The notes under the pieces were generated by a model. That model did not search any database and was not told where the DNA came from. It was given only the letters and a program-made list of their open reading frames with translations. A DNA stretch of 64,000 nt, taken from positions 42,042 to 106,041 of the forward strand of contig NMRB01000846.1 of NCBI GenBank assembly GCA_002633025.1, in the 5' to 3' direction. Below, piece after piece: positions 21,479 to 30,907 of the stretch. Numbering within the stretch: the stretch's first letter is position 1; each line of letters begins with the position of its first letter. This DNA comes from Notospermus geniculatus. Taxonomy: Eukaryota; Nemertea; Pilidiophora; Heteronemertea; Lineidae. Both the position numbers and the translations under genes were made by a program.

Positions 21479-22000
21479 GCTTCACTTTGCAGTCCGAATT
21501 AGGGGGTTGTTTCTCTTGATGGGTGAAGTTTTGCGTGGGCTACAAGGCTCTCACACCTGTAACGTGTGGGCAGTCAAGCTCAAGGCCATGCATTAATGGT
21601 GCACCTTTATTTTTTGCCTAGTTGAACCACGCTCACGCCGCGGCAATTACATTGTCATTAGGCCTAGAACAAAATCCGAGCGATCCATTTCAACATTGAA
21701 TACCGGGATGTTAATTGTTTTTCCTGCAGCAAGCAAGCAAGTTCACCATTTTGAGATAATACGACAACTTAACCGACTCCAAATGGTCCATTCTAACATT
21801 GAAATCTACCAGTGTTTATCCCTACAGCAAGTTGAAGTTCACTGATGGAAGATAAAACCATCAGATAACCAAATTAATTCGTACGATATCTCGCTGTCGA
21901 TTTTCCAGAAAGTTTCTTCAGGTGCCTTCGTTTCGACAAAAACTTGGGCTTAGAACACATTAAGCACCGAATTTGCTTTCCTTACTCTGGACAATATATA
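21479..22000. other. Unannotated stretch shared with 37369-37888
   Basis: Collinear between versions with small indels; a partly repeated AAATGGTCCATTCTAACATT-like motif. No gene. Confidence 0.5.
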
Positions 22001-22004
22001 TTCC

Positions 22005-22060
22005 TGACGTCATATGGTGAGAATGTTAAGACCGCCATCTTTGTTTGGAAAGGTCCCATG
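22005..22060 (-). mobile_element. TATAGACC-type MITE fragment, inverted
   Basis: Reverse complement reads CCTTTCCAAACAAAGATGGC and ends at TGACGTCA, as in the terminal arms of 51308-51543. Lies at the start of a block (22001-22480) that is not alignable to version 2. Confidence 0.55.
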
Positions 22061-22261
22061 ACATACAAATGTACGAATAACCTAAGGTCACCTCAGAAAC
22101 TCGATTTTTATTTCATATTCTTTACTTGTATCTCCATTATTTGTGACCCCTCGCATAACGTAAAATTGTTTGGGTTCGGAGATTGTTTGGACTACTCGCA
22201 GGGTACTGATGGACGCCTCGTTTAAACATGGGCCATTGAACCATCTTTTTTGAAGATGGGG

Positions 22262-22350
22262 ATTTGGCCTAGTGGCTGCCCTTTAGTGCTGGCGATTGAT
22301 GCCTTATGCAAGGGTCCGTGGGTTCGATTCTGGTAGGAAGCAATGTCTTT
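22262..22350 (+). mobile_element. tRNA-derived SINE head
   Basis: A-box-like TGGCCTAGTGGCTG near 22267 and B-box GGGTTCGATTC near 22320, about 50 bp apart as in tRNA genes. The cloverleaf is incomplete. In the version-1-only block. Confidence 0.5.
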
Positions 22351-22550
22351 CACCTTAGAAACTCGATTTCTATTTCATATTATTGTCAATGCTATGAAAG
22401 TGGATTACAGCTAAATGATAATCAAACCTGGTCAGATTTGGCCATGTTTGTCCTTCTGTAGAGGAGGACAAACTTTATTTCTTCACATCGGGTTTCATAA
22501 ACCCACCTCTGTTGTCGACACATGTAGTACGTACGTATATCCCGTGCACT

Positions 22551-22681
22551 AGGGACTTCCGGCAAAGCTCCGTATCGTCGGTCCGTATCACGTATGACGT
22601 ATGACTTTAATAGAAAATGCATTAGCTCGATACGTCATACGTGATACGGACCGACGATACGGAGCTTTGCCGGAAGTCCCT
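22551..22681. mobile_element. 131-bp palindromic MITE, absent from version 2
   Basis: Two perfectly complementary 52-bp arms (AGGGACTTCCGG...CCGGAAGTCCCT) around a 27-bp loop. Flanked by ACT on both sides (22548-22550, 22682-22684). Version 2 has a single ACT at 38386-38388. A perfect stem implies a recent insertion. Confidence 0.95.
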
Positions 22682-22684
22682 ACT

Positions 22685-23190
22685 GCATCACGGTGAACCC
22701 CCGTACATTTGCGTATAACGTTTTTCATTTTTGCCTCAGGGCAAAGACTATAAAACGAATAAGAAAACTATTGGCATTTACTTTACGATTGCCATTTGTG
22801 ATATGAAATGTGGTATGAAGCAAGCTCTAAACTACATCATTTCGCCAGATTCTACATATAACAGTTCTCAATACGTGAAGCCAGCAATTCCCTTATTTAA
22901 TATTGGAACATAATGCTTTCAATCCTTCTCTACATTGCTCTAAATCGCCTCAGGAAATCCACCATTCCCAAACTTTTTCCATCTCCTGATAAGATCATAC
23001 AATAGATTTCATGTCTTCGCATGATTACCCATTTGTTACATTGCGTTTGCCTTCAAAGGAAAAAGCTTTTTGAATTTCTCTGGATCCTTTTTTCAATCAA
23101 GGCGAATCGTAATGGAAATTAATACACGCATAATAATCTCACAATGCATCAGCCTAGAGTAAGTCAAATCTAAAACATTTCCATTATCAG
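22685..23190. other. Unannotated stretch shared with 38389-38890
   Basis: A 60-codon frame at 22731-22913 has several amino-acid-changing differences in version 2; not called as coding. Confidence 0.45.
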
Positions 23191-23430
23191 TAAGGAGATT
23201 GCGCATGCCTCGAGTGCTTGTGATGCAATTCATGACCGAGTATATTTGTGGGTTCGATTCCCGGGCAAGTCACGAACATTTATGCAATTAGCGCCTGGTT
23301 CCATTTTCTATCTTCCGCCTGCCTGGACCCGCTCTTAAGTGATTTTAGAAAAGACAGCCCTCCCTGGCAGTGCAGGATCTCTTCGGGCACTCCTTCTCCT
23401 GCTGCAGGCCTACATTAAATTCTGCCACTG
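23191..23430 (+). mobile_element. tRNA-like SINE fragment
   Basis: B-box GGGTTCGATTCCCGGG near 23251, with GCCTCGAGTGCTTGTGATGC upstream as a degenerate A-box region. Shared with 38895-39125. Confidence 0.45.
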
Positions 23431-23435
23431 TTGTC

Positions 23436-23665
23436 TATAGAGGTTCTTCACTGACGTCATAACTGTCACGTGACTGCAAAGTATCGGCCATGTTGGCCGT
23501 CAAATGGCCGGCGATGGCGTCAAAACGATCACGTCCTGACATTTTGACGTCACGATCTGTGTGTTGACGCTGTGTTCATGTCGTGACGTCGCTTGACATT
23601 TTGACGGTCAATATGGCGGCATCGTGTCGTCATGGAAACGTGACGTCACGTGAAGAACTTCTACA
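23436..23665. mobile_element. CRE-bearing MITE, copy 2
   Basis: Inverted ends TATAGAGGTTCTTCAC and GTGAAGAACTTCTACA. Three perfect TGACGTCA sites (23452-23459, 23545-23552, 23641-23648) and CACGTG at 23467-23472 and 23647-23652. No ORF of note. The ortholog in version 2 is 39129-39363. Confidence 0.85.
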
Positions 23666-23692
23666 GAGCAGTGCTGTCGTATCTGGTGCTCA

Positions 23693-23983
23693 GGGACCTT
23701 ATTCACAAAGCATACTTAAGGCGGTGACAGACTGGCGCGTAAGCAACGCGTCGTGCAGGCGTTCCGCCAATCAGAGTCTTCGGTCGGTATTTCTTTCCGT
23801 GTTACCGCCCCCTGATTGGTTGAACGTTTTCCCGACGCATTGCTTACGCGCCAGTCTCTCATCGCCTTAATAGAGTTGCACATTCTTAGCGTCCTTTTAA
23901 ACCATTACACAATGGTTGATGCACAATACCTCCTGGAATGTTACGAATTCTTAACTGCTAAGAGAGCTTTGTGAATAAGGCCC
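23693..23983. mobile_element. GGRCCTTATTCACAAAG MITE with a nested hairpin
   Basis: Outer termini GGGACCTTATTCACAAAG and CTTTGTGAATAAGGCCC. Inside, 23720-23867 forms its own hairpin: GACTGGCGCGTAAGCAACGC against GCATTGCTTACGCGCCAGTC. Version 2: 39391-39669. The inner piece is probably a separate MITE inserted into the outer one. Confidence 0.8.
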
Positions 23984-24688
23984 ATCTCTCGATATTTCCA
24001 TCCTTTGATGAAGATATGATACCGACATTAAAACAACCACTGAAGTAATCTACCAAATAATCTCCCGTCATGAATACATGTCAGCGTCATTCATTATTCT
24101 ACCCATACACAATACAATGAAATACTACACCATTATAACGATAAAATATTGACTAATCGTCTGCGAGTCGTTCTCCTATTAATCTTCTGCCATTAATCAC
24201 TGCCGAGATTACTCTGACGGGAACTAATGAGTGAGATGATAGCGCTTTAATAAGAATTAACTTCACTATCCTCACTTTTTACTCATCAATCAATGTTTAG
24301 TGGCTGTAGAGTAGCTGTACTAGTGTCATCAATCATCGTCTGCAGCCCGAGATGCGCCAGACGGATTGGCCAAGGAACGGTGCCGTTGCGTGTCAAACGT
24401 GTTCAAGAATGTAGCGCAGTTCGATCCGGTTCTGCTAAAGGCTCTTAACTTACATGAAGGATATTCTTATATTAAATCACATTTTGTGCTATAATGCGAA
24501 AAGAAGCTGAAAGTCGGGAAAAGTCTTGAGAGTATCGAAATCTTATAAACACAAATCACCAAAATTAAATCTCTTAATGTTGATCTCGTTTTAAACTGCA
24601 TGTGGCGATGTGCAGGGGTGAATTTTGTGAACTTTCTACAAAGTCCATTGCGCCATCTGGAATACGGCGATGTACAATTTAATTTTAA
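23984..24688. other. Unannotated stretch shared with 39670-40374
   Basis: AT-rich; no gene or repeat structure identified. Highly similar between versions. Confidence 0.5.
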
Positions 24689-24870
24689 GATGACGTAACT
24701 GGTAAGATTCGCAGCATATGATAACGTAGCTGGTAAAATACGCAGCATATGATGACGTAGCTGGTAAATTACGCAGCATATGATGACACAGCTGCAAAAT
24801 ATGCAGCATTTGATGACGCAGCTGGTATGCGGAGTCTTTGATGACGTTGCTGGTAAAATACGCAGCGTAT
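24689..24870 (+). repeat. Minisatellite, 31-bp unit, ~6 copies
   Basis: Unit starts GATGACGTAGCTGGTAAAAT and ends ACGCAGCATAT. The version 1 unit near 24820 is shorter than its version 2 equivalent; version 2 (40375-40570) has full-length units. Near-CRE TGACGTAG recurs in each unit. Confidence 0.9.
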
Positions 24871-25319
24871 GGTGACGTAGACAAAGTGAGACCTAACTTT
24901 TGTTTTTAGGGCAAATCTGAACTTTCCTATTTCGTGTATCATCAAGATATAATCAAATGCGTAAATACTTCTAGAAACAGTCTGGGTCTCGTTCCTCGTT
25001 GTCGGAACTGTCCCCTTGGGTGACATCCTCCTGAAATCTCGCCGGCGGTGGAGGACAATTGGATTTCATTTCTCCTCCTTTCCTGTATTGTCTTGGGGGA
25101 ATTCTTCCTGATATTTCTTGACCTCGGGAAATGGACTTACTTAGGAATATCGACGTTTAAATTGAATTTGGATGCGAAATCCTTGAAATTCAAATGGATC
25201 CGTCAGTCATAGTTAAGTGCTGTCTGCCAATAGACACAAGATCATAATTCATGAGTAGCTCATCTGCAAAGGTCAACGTCAAAGATCGGTGAAGGACGTC
25301 GCCTCAAAACGATGTATAT

Positions 25320-25580
25320 TTTGGTGAGGTCAAAATATCCACGCCTGTCACCTCTGAGGTTACGGGTTCGAACCCGTCCTTGATTTGATTTAAACGTACT
25401 TTTATTCCAGAAAAAAATACAGGAAAAAGGTTTGGACAAAAGTTCCAGAGAACCTACCTACGTCCTTACCGTTCACATTTAAGTCATCGAACGAAGTGAT
25501 AGACTGAGCAACTCTCTTCACAGCGCAGTTTTTCTCCGGGGCATCCGGTTTCCTCCTCCTCTTGCTGCCAAAATAACACC
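25320..25580 (+). mobile_element. tRNA-derived SINE with V-SINE-like tail
   Basis: GTCACCTCTGAGGTT, then B-box GGGTTCGAACCC near 25366; downstream TTCACAGCGCAG followed by TTTTTCTCCGGGGCATCCGG and TTTCCTCCTCC, resembling the conserved V-SINE domain. Version 2 (41010-41290) keeps a fuller head with GGTGGTTTAAGAGCGCCC, deleted here. About 120 bp of unrelated sequence separates head and tail. Confidence 0.6.
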
Positions 25581-26203
25581 AGGCAAATCACAATATGTAT
25601 ATCTACACTCTACATTATTTAGCGCTCGTTTCTCAACTTTTTTTCTCCCCTCACCTACCATAGACAGAACCTCGACGTGCAAATGGAATCCCTTTTTTAC
25701 GTGTGAACAAATATCATCTCAATCCTTTTATGTATATTCCTTGTGAAACATCATGCATGATTCTTACCTCTATTTCCAACCGCGCCTAATGGAACATACG
25801 TCGAACATCGTATAAGGAGTGTTGGGTTGTATTTACTGGCGAACGCGTCGCAAACTCGGTTTTTTCAATTTTATCCTTGGAGATTATTTCAAGAGAAATT
25901 TTCTTTGAAGTTTGTTGAAAGTTTCTCTCAACGACAGAGCGTAATAACACTAAATAGTGTTTGACTGAGAACCGCCTTCCTAATGTATCTGCAGCCATCT
26001 GCGTTTAGAGGAAATGTTTTATCTTTTATTCTGCCGGGGAATGTGGATTTCCATCTATTCTATCTGTACTCCTGAACGAGACGCAAAATTTTGCTGCCGG
26101 TGATTGGTGGATGGTGTCGCCATCTCTGAAGTGATCGTGGAACTAGCCGCCCTAACGTGGTGCACCCGACTGCCATCTGTTGTTCGTCGAAAGAATCACC
26201 AGC
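25581..26203. other. Unannotated stretch
   Basis: Collinear with 41291-42415 except for 41663-42145, which is missing here. The junction ACACT|AAATAG lies at about 25956. No gene. Confidence 0.5.
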
Positions 26204-26310
26204 AAATCAGGCAACACCCCTATTGTCAAGTCGCATGCAGCTTATTCCGTCAGACAATAGCGGGGGAACACTCACAAATGGGGAATGCTCAAAAATGTTA
26301 CACCGAGCTG
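26204..26310 (-). mobile_element. CGGTGTAAC-type element, partial
   Basis: GGGGGAACACTCACAAATGG ... TGTTACACCG matches the right part of 42781-42963 and, inverted, 53288-53350 and 53820-53880. Confidence 0.55.
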
Positions 26311-26581
26311 CTGATGTTGCACTTCGCCTCTCCGATTGCTGTGATCTTTCCCTTATGTTAATCAAAAAACTATACCAATGCATTTACATCAGAAGTCTGC
26401 CATGTGCATTCGGAAACTATCCATCCAATTCTCATGTCTCCGCCTTTGAAAGAAAACGTACTGCGATATTTTTCACTTTTCTTGCTAAATGACGCGAAAG
26501 CAACATGAGGCGAAAAAAGGAAATTCTAGATGATTAAAAGGCAAAAACTCTCGAGTGTCTCGAGCAGAATGTAGATACATT

Positions 26582-26962
26582 AGTGAGGTTTCGCAAATCT
26601 GACGAAACACGAAGTACGAAATACGAAATTCAACTTCAACTTGATTTCCAGGATCTAATGTACTCATCAGAGGATGGTTGCTACCATAAATGTCCTTACG
26701 GCCAGTGCGTCTTTTAGCATTTCATGTAAGACCGAGAGAGTTATGATGCATCTTAGATTTTTAAATTTCCACTTCGTAGTATCTACGAAGTGGAAACGAA
26801 GATAAATTTCAAAGTTTAATATACACCCTAACTCTATCTGGGTAATGTCATACACTCAGGCGATGTGGTACCAACTATCTCCTGAAATACATTACGTCAT
26901 GGAAATGATGTCCACTTCCGTATTTCGTACTTCGTGTTTCGTCAGATTTGCGAAACCTCACT
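26582..26962. mobile_element. 381-bp AGTGAGG inverted-repeat element
   Basis: Termini AGTGAGGTTTCGCAAATCTG and CAGATTTGCGAAACCTCACT; arms ~100 bp. The centre holds another palindrome (CCACTTCGTAG / CTACGAAGTGG, 26770-26796). Flanked by ATT on both sides. Version 2: 43252-43634. Arm fragments are also at 4331-4432 and 6090-6190. Confidence 0.85.
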
Positions 26963-26967
26963 ATTAT

Positions 26968-27153
26968 AGGACAGTGTTCAAAAACGAGTTGAAGTGCATT
27001 CGTTTTCTATATTATGCATTAGAGAAGGAAGCTGATTGTCCATCATACTTGGCTGAGCTTGCTGTTTACCACATTGACTACTCAATTGGGGAACTCGGCA
27101 AGAGATGGCCGCTAGCCACTAGTATCTCTTCTGATTGCTGTTCCACCGACTGA
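26968..27153 (+). CDS. Possible terminal exon or exon fossil (uncertain)
   Basis: Open for 61 codons to TGA, starting at the edge of the AGTGAGG element. Includes EKEADCPSYLAELAVYHIDY. The homologous 186 bp in version 2 (43640-43825) keeps length, frame and stop with six substitutions: three synonymous, three amino-acid-changing. A weak acceptor (TATAG) lies just upstream. I do not recognise the protein. Neutral sequence can also stay open over this length, so this is only a candidate. Confidence 0.2.
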   Translation, partial: RTVFKNELKCIRFLYYALEKEADCPSYLAELAVYHIDYSIGELGKRWPLATSISSDCCSTD

Positions 27154-27368
27154 GCAAAAACAATATCGTGATTAGTTTGCATACAGTGAATCAATTTTTC
27201 TGCTGGGCCGGAGAAAGAAAATAGCCTTATCTCTGCTGGTTCGGACTGTCAGTCGTGATTTCTTGCGTTAGAAGAAGGTTGAGACCTAAAGCAGGTCGGC
27301 CGTACCTTTCAGGATGCTGAAGCGACAAGGTTGAAGCAGTCAGCCGTCCATTTCAATGGTCACGGTCA

Positions 27369-27492
27369 GAAACCGTAGAAATGAAAATGAAAATAAAAAT
27401 CGTAATGAATCCGTACTGTCGCTAAAATCCACGGCAAGCCGCCGCTGGGTGGGGAAAATCGTACGGGGCCCGGTGGATATGTGACGGGGGCT
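27369..27492. mobile_element. Truncated right part of the TTAA MITE
   Basis: Matches 8777-8900, the right part of the MITE at 8701-8900. The left inverted end is missing because the unit boundary cuts through the element. TTAA follows at 27493-27496. Confidence 0.85.
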
Positions 27493-27975
27493 TTAACGCT
27501 GTGCCAAGTAGGGCCTACGGGTAAAGCAAGACCTGTAGACTGTTGAGCATTAGCTGCTTCTGTGTGCGCCAAGGCAAAATTCACTGGCTGATGGTCCAGC
27601 TTGCCCTTTTCAAATTTGGTTCCTCCACGTTCAGAGTAACCAAACATGACCGCGGCGCATGCGCATTGTTTTTATCCAGACAATAAACTTCAGACCAAAT
27701 GTCGGTATTACTACATGTGGCATTGTACAATACAAGTATGTGAGTGGTAACTACTTTCGTCCGCAGAGCAGCTTCTCCTGAAGAAGGGATAATGAAAACC
27801 TCAAGGGAACCATTACAAACTAATGGGAGGGCTTTGGAGGAATGGGAGAGTAATAAGGACCGATAGAGTAGACCTGTTACCGGTAAGCAGGGCGAGATGT
27901 CGAGATGATCTATACAGGGTTCATGGAACGATCGGGGGTTGCGGAGCTGTTTCCTTTGTGAGGGTCATAATAGGG

Positions 27976-28090
27976 GTTTTCGTAAAGCCCCCGAAACGCC
28001 AAGGCCGATGTCTTTCCTTTTGTTCGGTGCTCTCTCCGTGGCATCGAACAATGGGTTTGGTGTTGGCGTTTCGGGGGCTTTGGGAAAACT
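27976..28090. repeat. Hairpin element, version 2 copy
   Basis: Counterpart of 9384-9499 with the same arms; one visible change in the loop. Confidence 0.7.
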
Positions 28091-28669
28091 CCGTGATAAA
28101 TCACACACTGCTGTGAAAGCAGGTCCAACGTACTTGATGTAAAGTTGATACCCCCCCCCCCCAAAATAAACTAGCGCATCATTCCTGCATTTCATGTACT
28201 ATGTAATTCAGTACACAGTAAACTTTTCAACCGTGGTCTTTCCATTACACCATTATCGCTCACCAGAACGTTTCTCCAACCTCTTGAATTGAAACGACGC
28301 TGCAATTAAGTACTTAAAATGCCATGCGAAATTGTAGACTCATTTAATCATATTAAAAAACGCGTAAGACCCCATTAGATCGGGAAGACATTAGGAGATG
28401 GTTGATGAGCCAATTCCCTTTACTTAAGTTTTAATCCAAGTTATCAACGAAGCCATTATCTTTAGACATAATATGAATACTAAAGAGAAGGATACATAAG
28501 GGAGGTATCGTTTGTCATTTCAGTTTCCTCCAGGCAAACACGGTCTTTTTTCGTAAAAGGAATTTCAGTTGTACATGTAGCTGAAGGATTGGGTTATGTC
28601 TGATAAAGACCAGTAAATGTTTTTACTTGAATTTTGCAATACAAATGCAACAGGCAATGCTGTACAAAT

Positions 28670-28780
28670 CTGAAGTAAAAGATTTTGCTAGTGTTATTCA
28701 TAATATGAATATCAGCCAATGGCTCATATTATGAGCCATTGGCTGATATTCATAAAAGATAGCAAATGCTTTTACTTCAG
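28670..28780. repeat. Palindrome specific to version 2
   Basis: The outer arms CTGAAGTAAAAG and CTTTTACTTCAG pair, and the core 28704-28754 has 24-bp perfect arms (TGAATATCAGCCAATGGC). Version 1 has unrelated sequence here (10435-11035). The outer arm equals the terminus of the TGCACTAGG element also seen at 57300-57450. Confidence 0.8.
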
Positions 28781-29285
28781 GTTCACCTTATAACCTGTCC
28801 TATTGGAAAACAAACCATGCCTCAATTTAATACCTACTATACCAGCGTCTTGAAATACTGCATCTGAGACACCTTACCTTCTCAATGATCATTAAAGACA
28901 TTTGGGGGTTACGTCCATGTAGTAACCGGGACATAAAAAGTCAATCGTGACATGAATAATGCAGTCATATCACATTGAAGCCCATAAGAATACTTGAAGA
29001 TGCTAAATGAGAAGGGTTTAAATAGTGTAATTGTCATCTGTTATCTTGTCTTTGGGATACAGTGTTGAAATGATCAAGTATTTAGGATGCCGAGTGTGTC
29101 GAGTATTCACAGGGGTTGGAATACTAATAATGCTAGGAACATGACTGATTGGGCTATTGGGCTAAAAACGAGGGATTCGAATTTGGAATAGGGTGGGTCA
29201 TATTTAATTTAGTCAAAGATGTTTCTGATTAGCCTTTTGTGGTTCGGAAGAAAAGTTATGTTGAACAATCTAGCTTTTTTTCGCT

Positions 29286-29307
29286 GGGGGTGGGGTGGGG
29301 GTGGGGT
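29286..29307 (+). other. G-quadruplex-prone tract, version 2 copy
   Basis: Identical to 11536-11557. Confidence 0.55.
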
Positions 29308-30079
29308 GGTATTTAAACAGATGAGCTCAACGGACGTGGGTTTCGCCTTCGGCGCCAAAGGGGCCGGTTTTACGGGGGTCTGTGGTACCTCCCCCAGAAA
29401 AATTCTGAAAAACGATTTTGAGGTCAAGTTCCTGCACTCTGAGACACGAACAAAAATGATCTTTTATCCCATTTGATTTTGCTGAATACTTTTTTTGCAC
29501 AATTTGCCTGGGAGGGGGTGGGCAACGCCCCCTTGTCCCTGTGCAAGCTACGGGCCTGATCTGAGTCTCTTCATCAAAACGTGGTTCAAAAGGCCTACGG
29601 CGTGGTTGTCAGGCCTAGCCTGAGGTTGGTTGTAAGCAAGCGCTAAAATTGGGTAACAAAGGTTACCATCGCATACCCTTTGCGAAGGCGTATCCCTGTA
29701 GCGTGTAGCTCTATTCATTCGCAGCCTTAGTAACAAACTGGTGAAATTGGTAAACCATCGCTCATAATCAGTGTACGATGTCTGTAGCCTGTCGATCATG
29801 TACACGTTGAGCTGTTCTCGCCTCATTAGCCGTCAACATCTTTCTATCTAGCTTGCATCTCCTGAACATCTGCCGGAGTCATCTAGGGCTCGTCACTATT
29901 GAGTTCATCGGGGGTCTAGCATTTACTACCCACGATGGAATCACCGTCTCGTGTACTCCTGGCCCCACGGGTGCTTATATCTCCTGGAAACCGTTTGATG
30001 ATTATCACAACTCCCCACTGTTGCTTGGTAATGGAGGGATCAGGGTTTGGGGTTTTTCGCATGAGAAATATATACTTAA

Positions 30080-30907
30080 GGTGGCGGGGGTGACTAGCCC
30101 GGCGCATTCTCCCGCTGAATATGGAAATGATTTGAATGAATTTATTCATGCGCTCAAGCGCAGTCGGTCACAATCATAGCCTGTTTCAATATTTGGCAAG
30201 TGTAGTTCTTAGGCATGTTGGGCCTGGAATGGTATTGCGCAATACCTCTTTCGACGCCTTTCCATTAGGCCATGCCGTTCCCTAACAATAGCTCTATCGT
30301 CGATGATTTTTGAACAGACTTCATCCGAACGTGACCAACTCCACACGCGTTCTTCATTACCATAACAAAGGGCTCGCGGGGAAAGTTGCGGACTTTCTCA
30401 CAAATTTTCACGAGCGATTTCTTTTTTGTGCGTGGATCGATGGTCAATCTGATTTCGAATATGATCTGGAAAAAACTTCTTCTAAGGCCGTTCCAGCCCC
30501 GATTTTTGAATTTCAGACGAAAACACCCAAAATTATTCAGTTTTCTGTTTTGACCCTTTTCAGACCACTAATTAAGCAATTGCTAATTAGTTATTTCAAT
30601 TTTGAAAAATCGGGCCTCGAACGACCATAGAACTCGCCATGCTGCATCCATCACTACCTAAAATCCGGTCATTTGGAGCCGGCTGTACCCGTCATCGCCT
30701 CTGAAAACTTCATCTGGGACTTGCCATTGTTCATGAATAAAGTTACATAATCAGTCAATTATTGTGCAGTTTTTCAATTCGGAGATCTGAAACAATCCAT
30801 AAACTCACATATTTCGTTGGCAAAATAAACTTCGATCGTAACACATTCGTGCAATTCAATTTCAAAACGGACCTCAATTGGATGCGTTCACTATCTCCCC
30901 CGCCACC
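30080..30907. mobile_element. 828-bp TTAA-target element, absent from version 1
   Basis: Termini GGTGGCGGGGG and CCCCCGCCACC, flanked by TTAA (30076-30079, 30908-30911). Version 1 has a single TTAA at 12315-12318. Eleven bases after the site differ between versions. The inside ORF (106 codons, 30310-30630) shows no transposase motif. TTAA duplication fits piggyBac or Kolobok; probably non-autonomous. Confidence 0.85.

Larger units (their letters stand above)
8777..27368 (+). repeat. Large ~18.6-kb unit, version 1
   Basis: Collinear with 27369-44512 in the same orientation, at high identity broken by insertions and deletions. The left edge is at GAAACCGTAG (8777); the right edge is at CACGGTCA (27361-27368), where version 2 begins without Ns. 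Version-specific content: 9994-10325, 10386-11035, a 170-bp tandem duplication near 12532, 13178-14039, 17544-17736, extra minisatellite units at 18665-19135, 20279-20996 and 22551-22681. Confidence 0.95.

Noticed and set aside
20955-21519. 176-codon Arg/Gln/Thr-rich minus-strand ORF and Leu/Ser-rich plus-strand ORFs
   Set aside because: Translations of the 20-bp minisatellite; frames are open because of unit composition.
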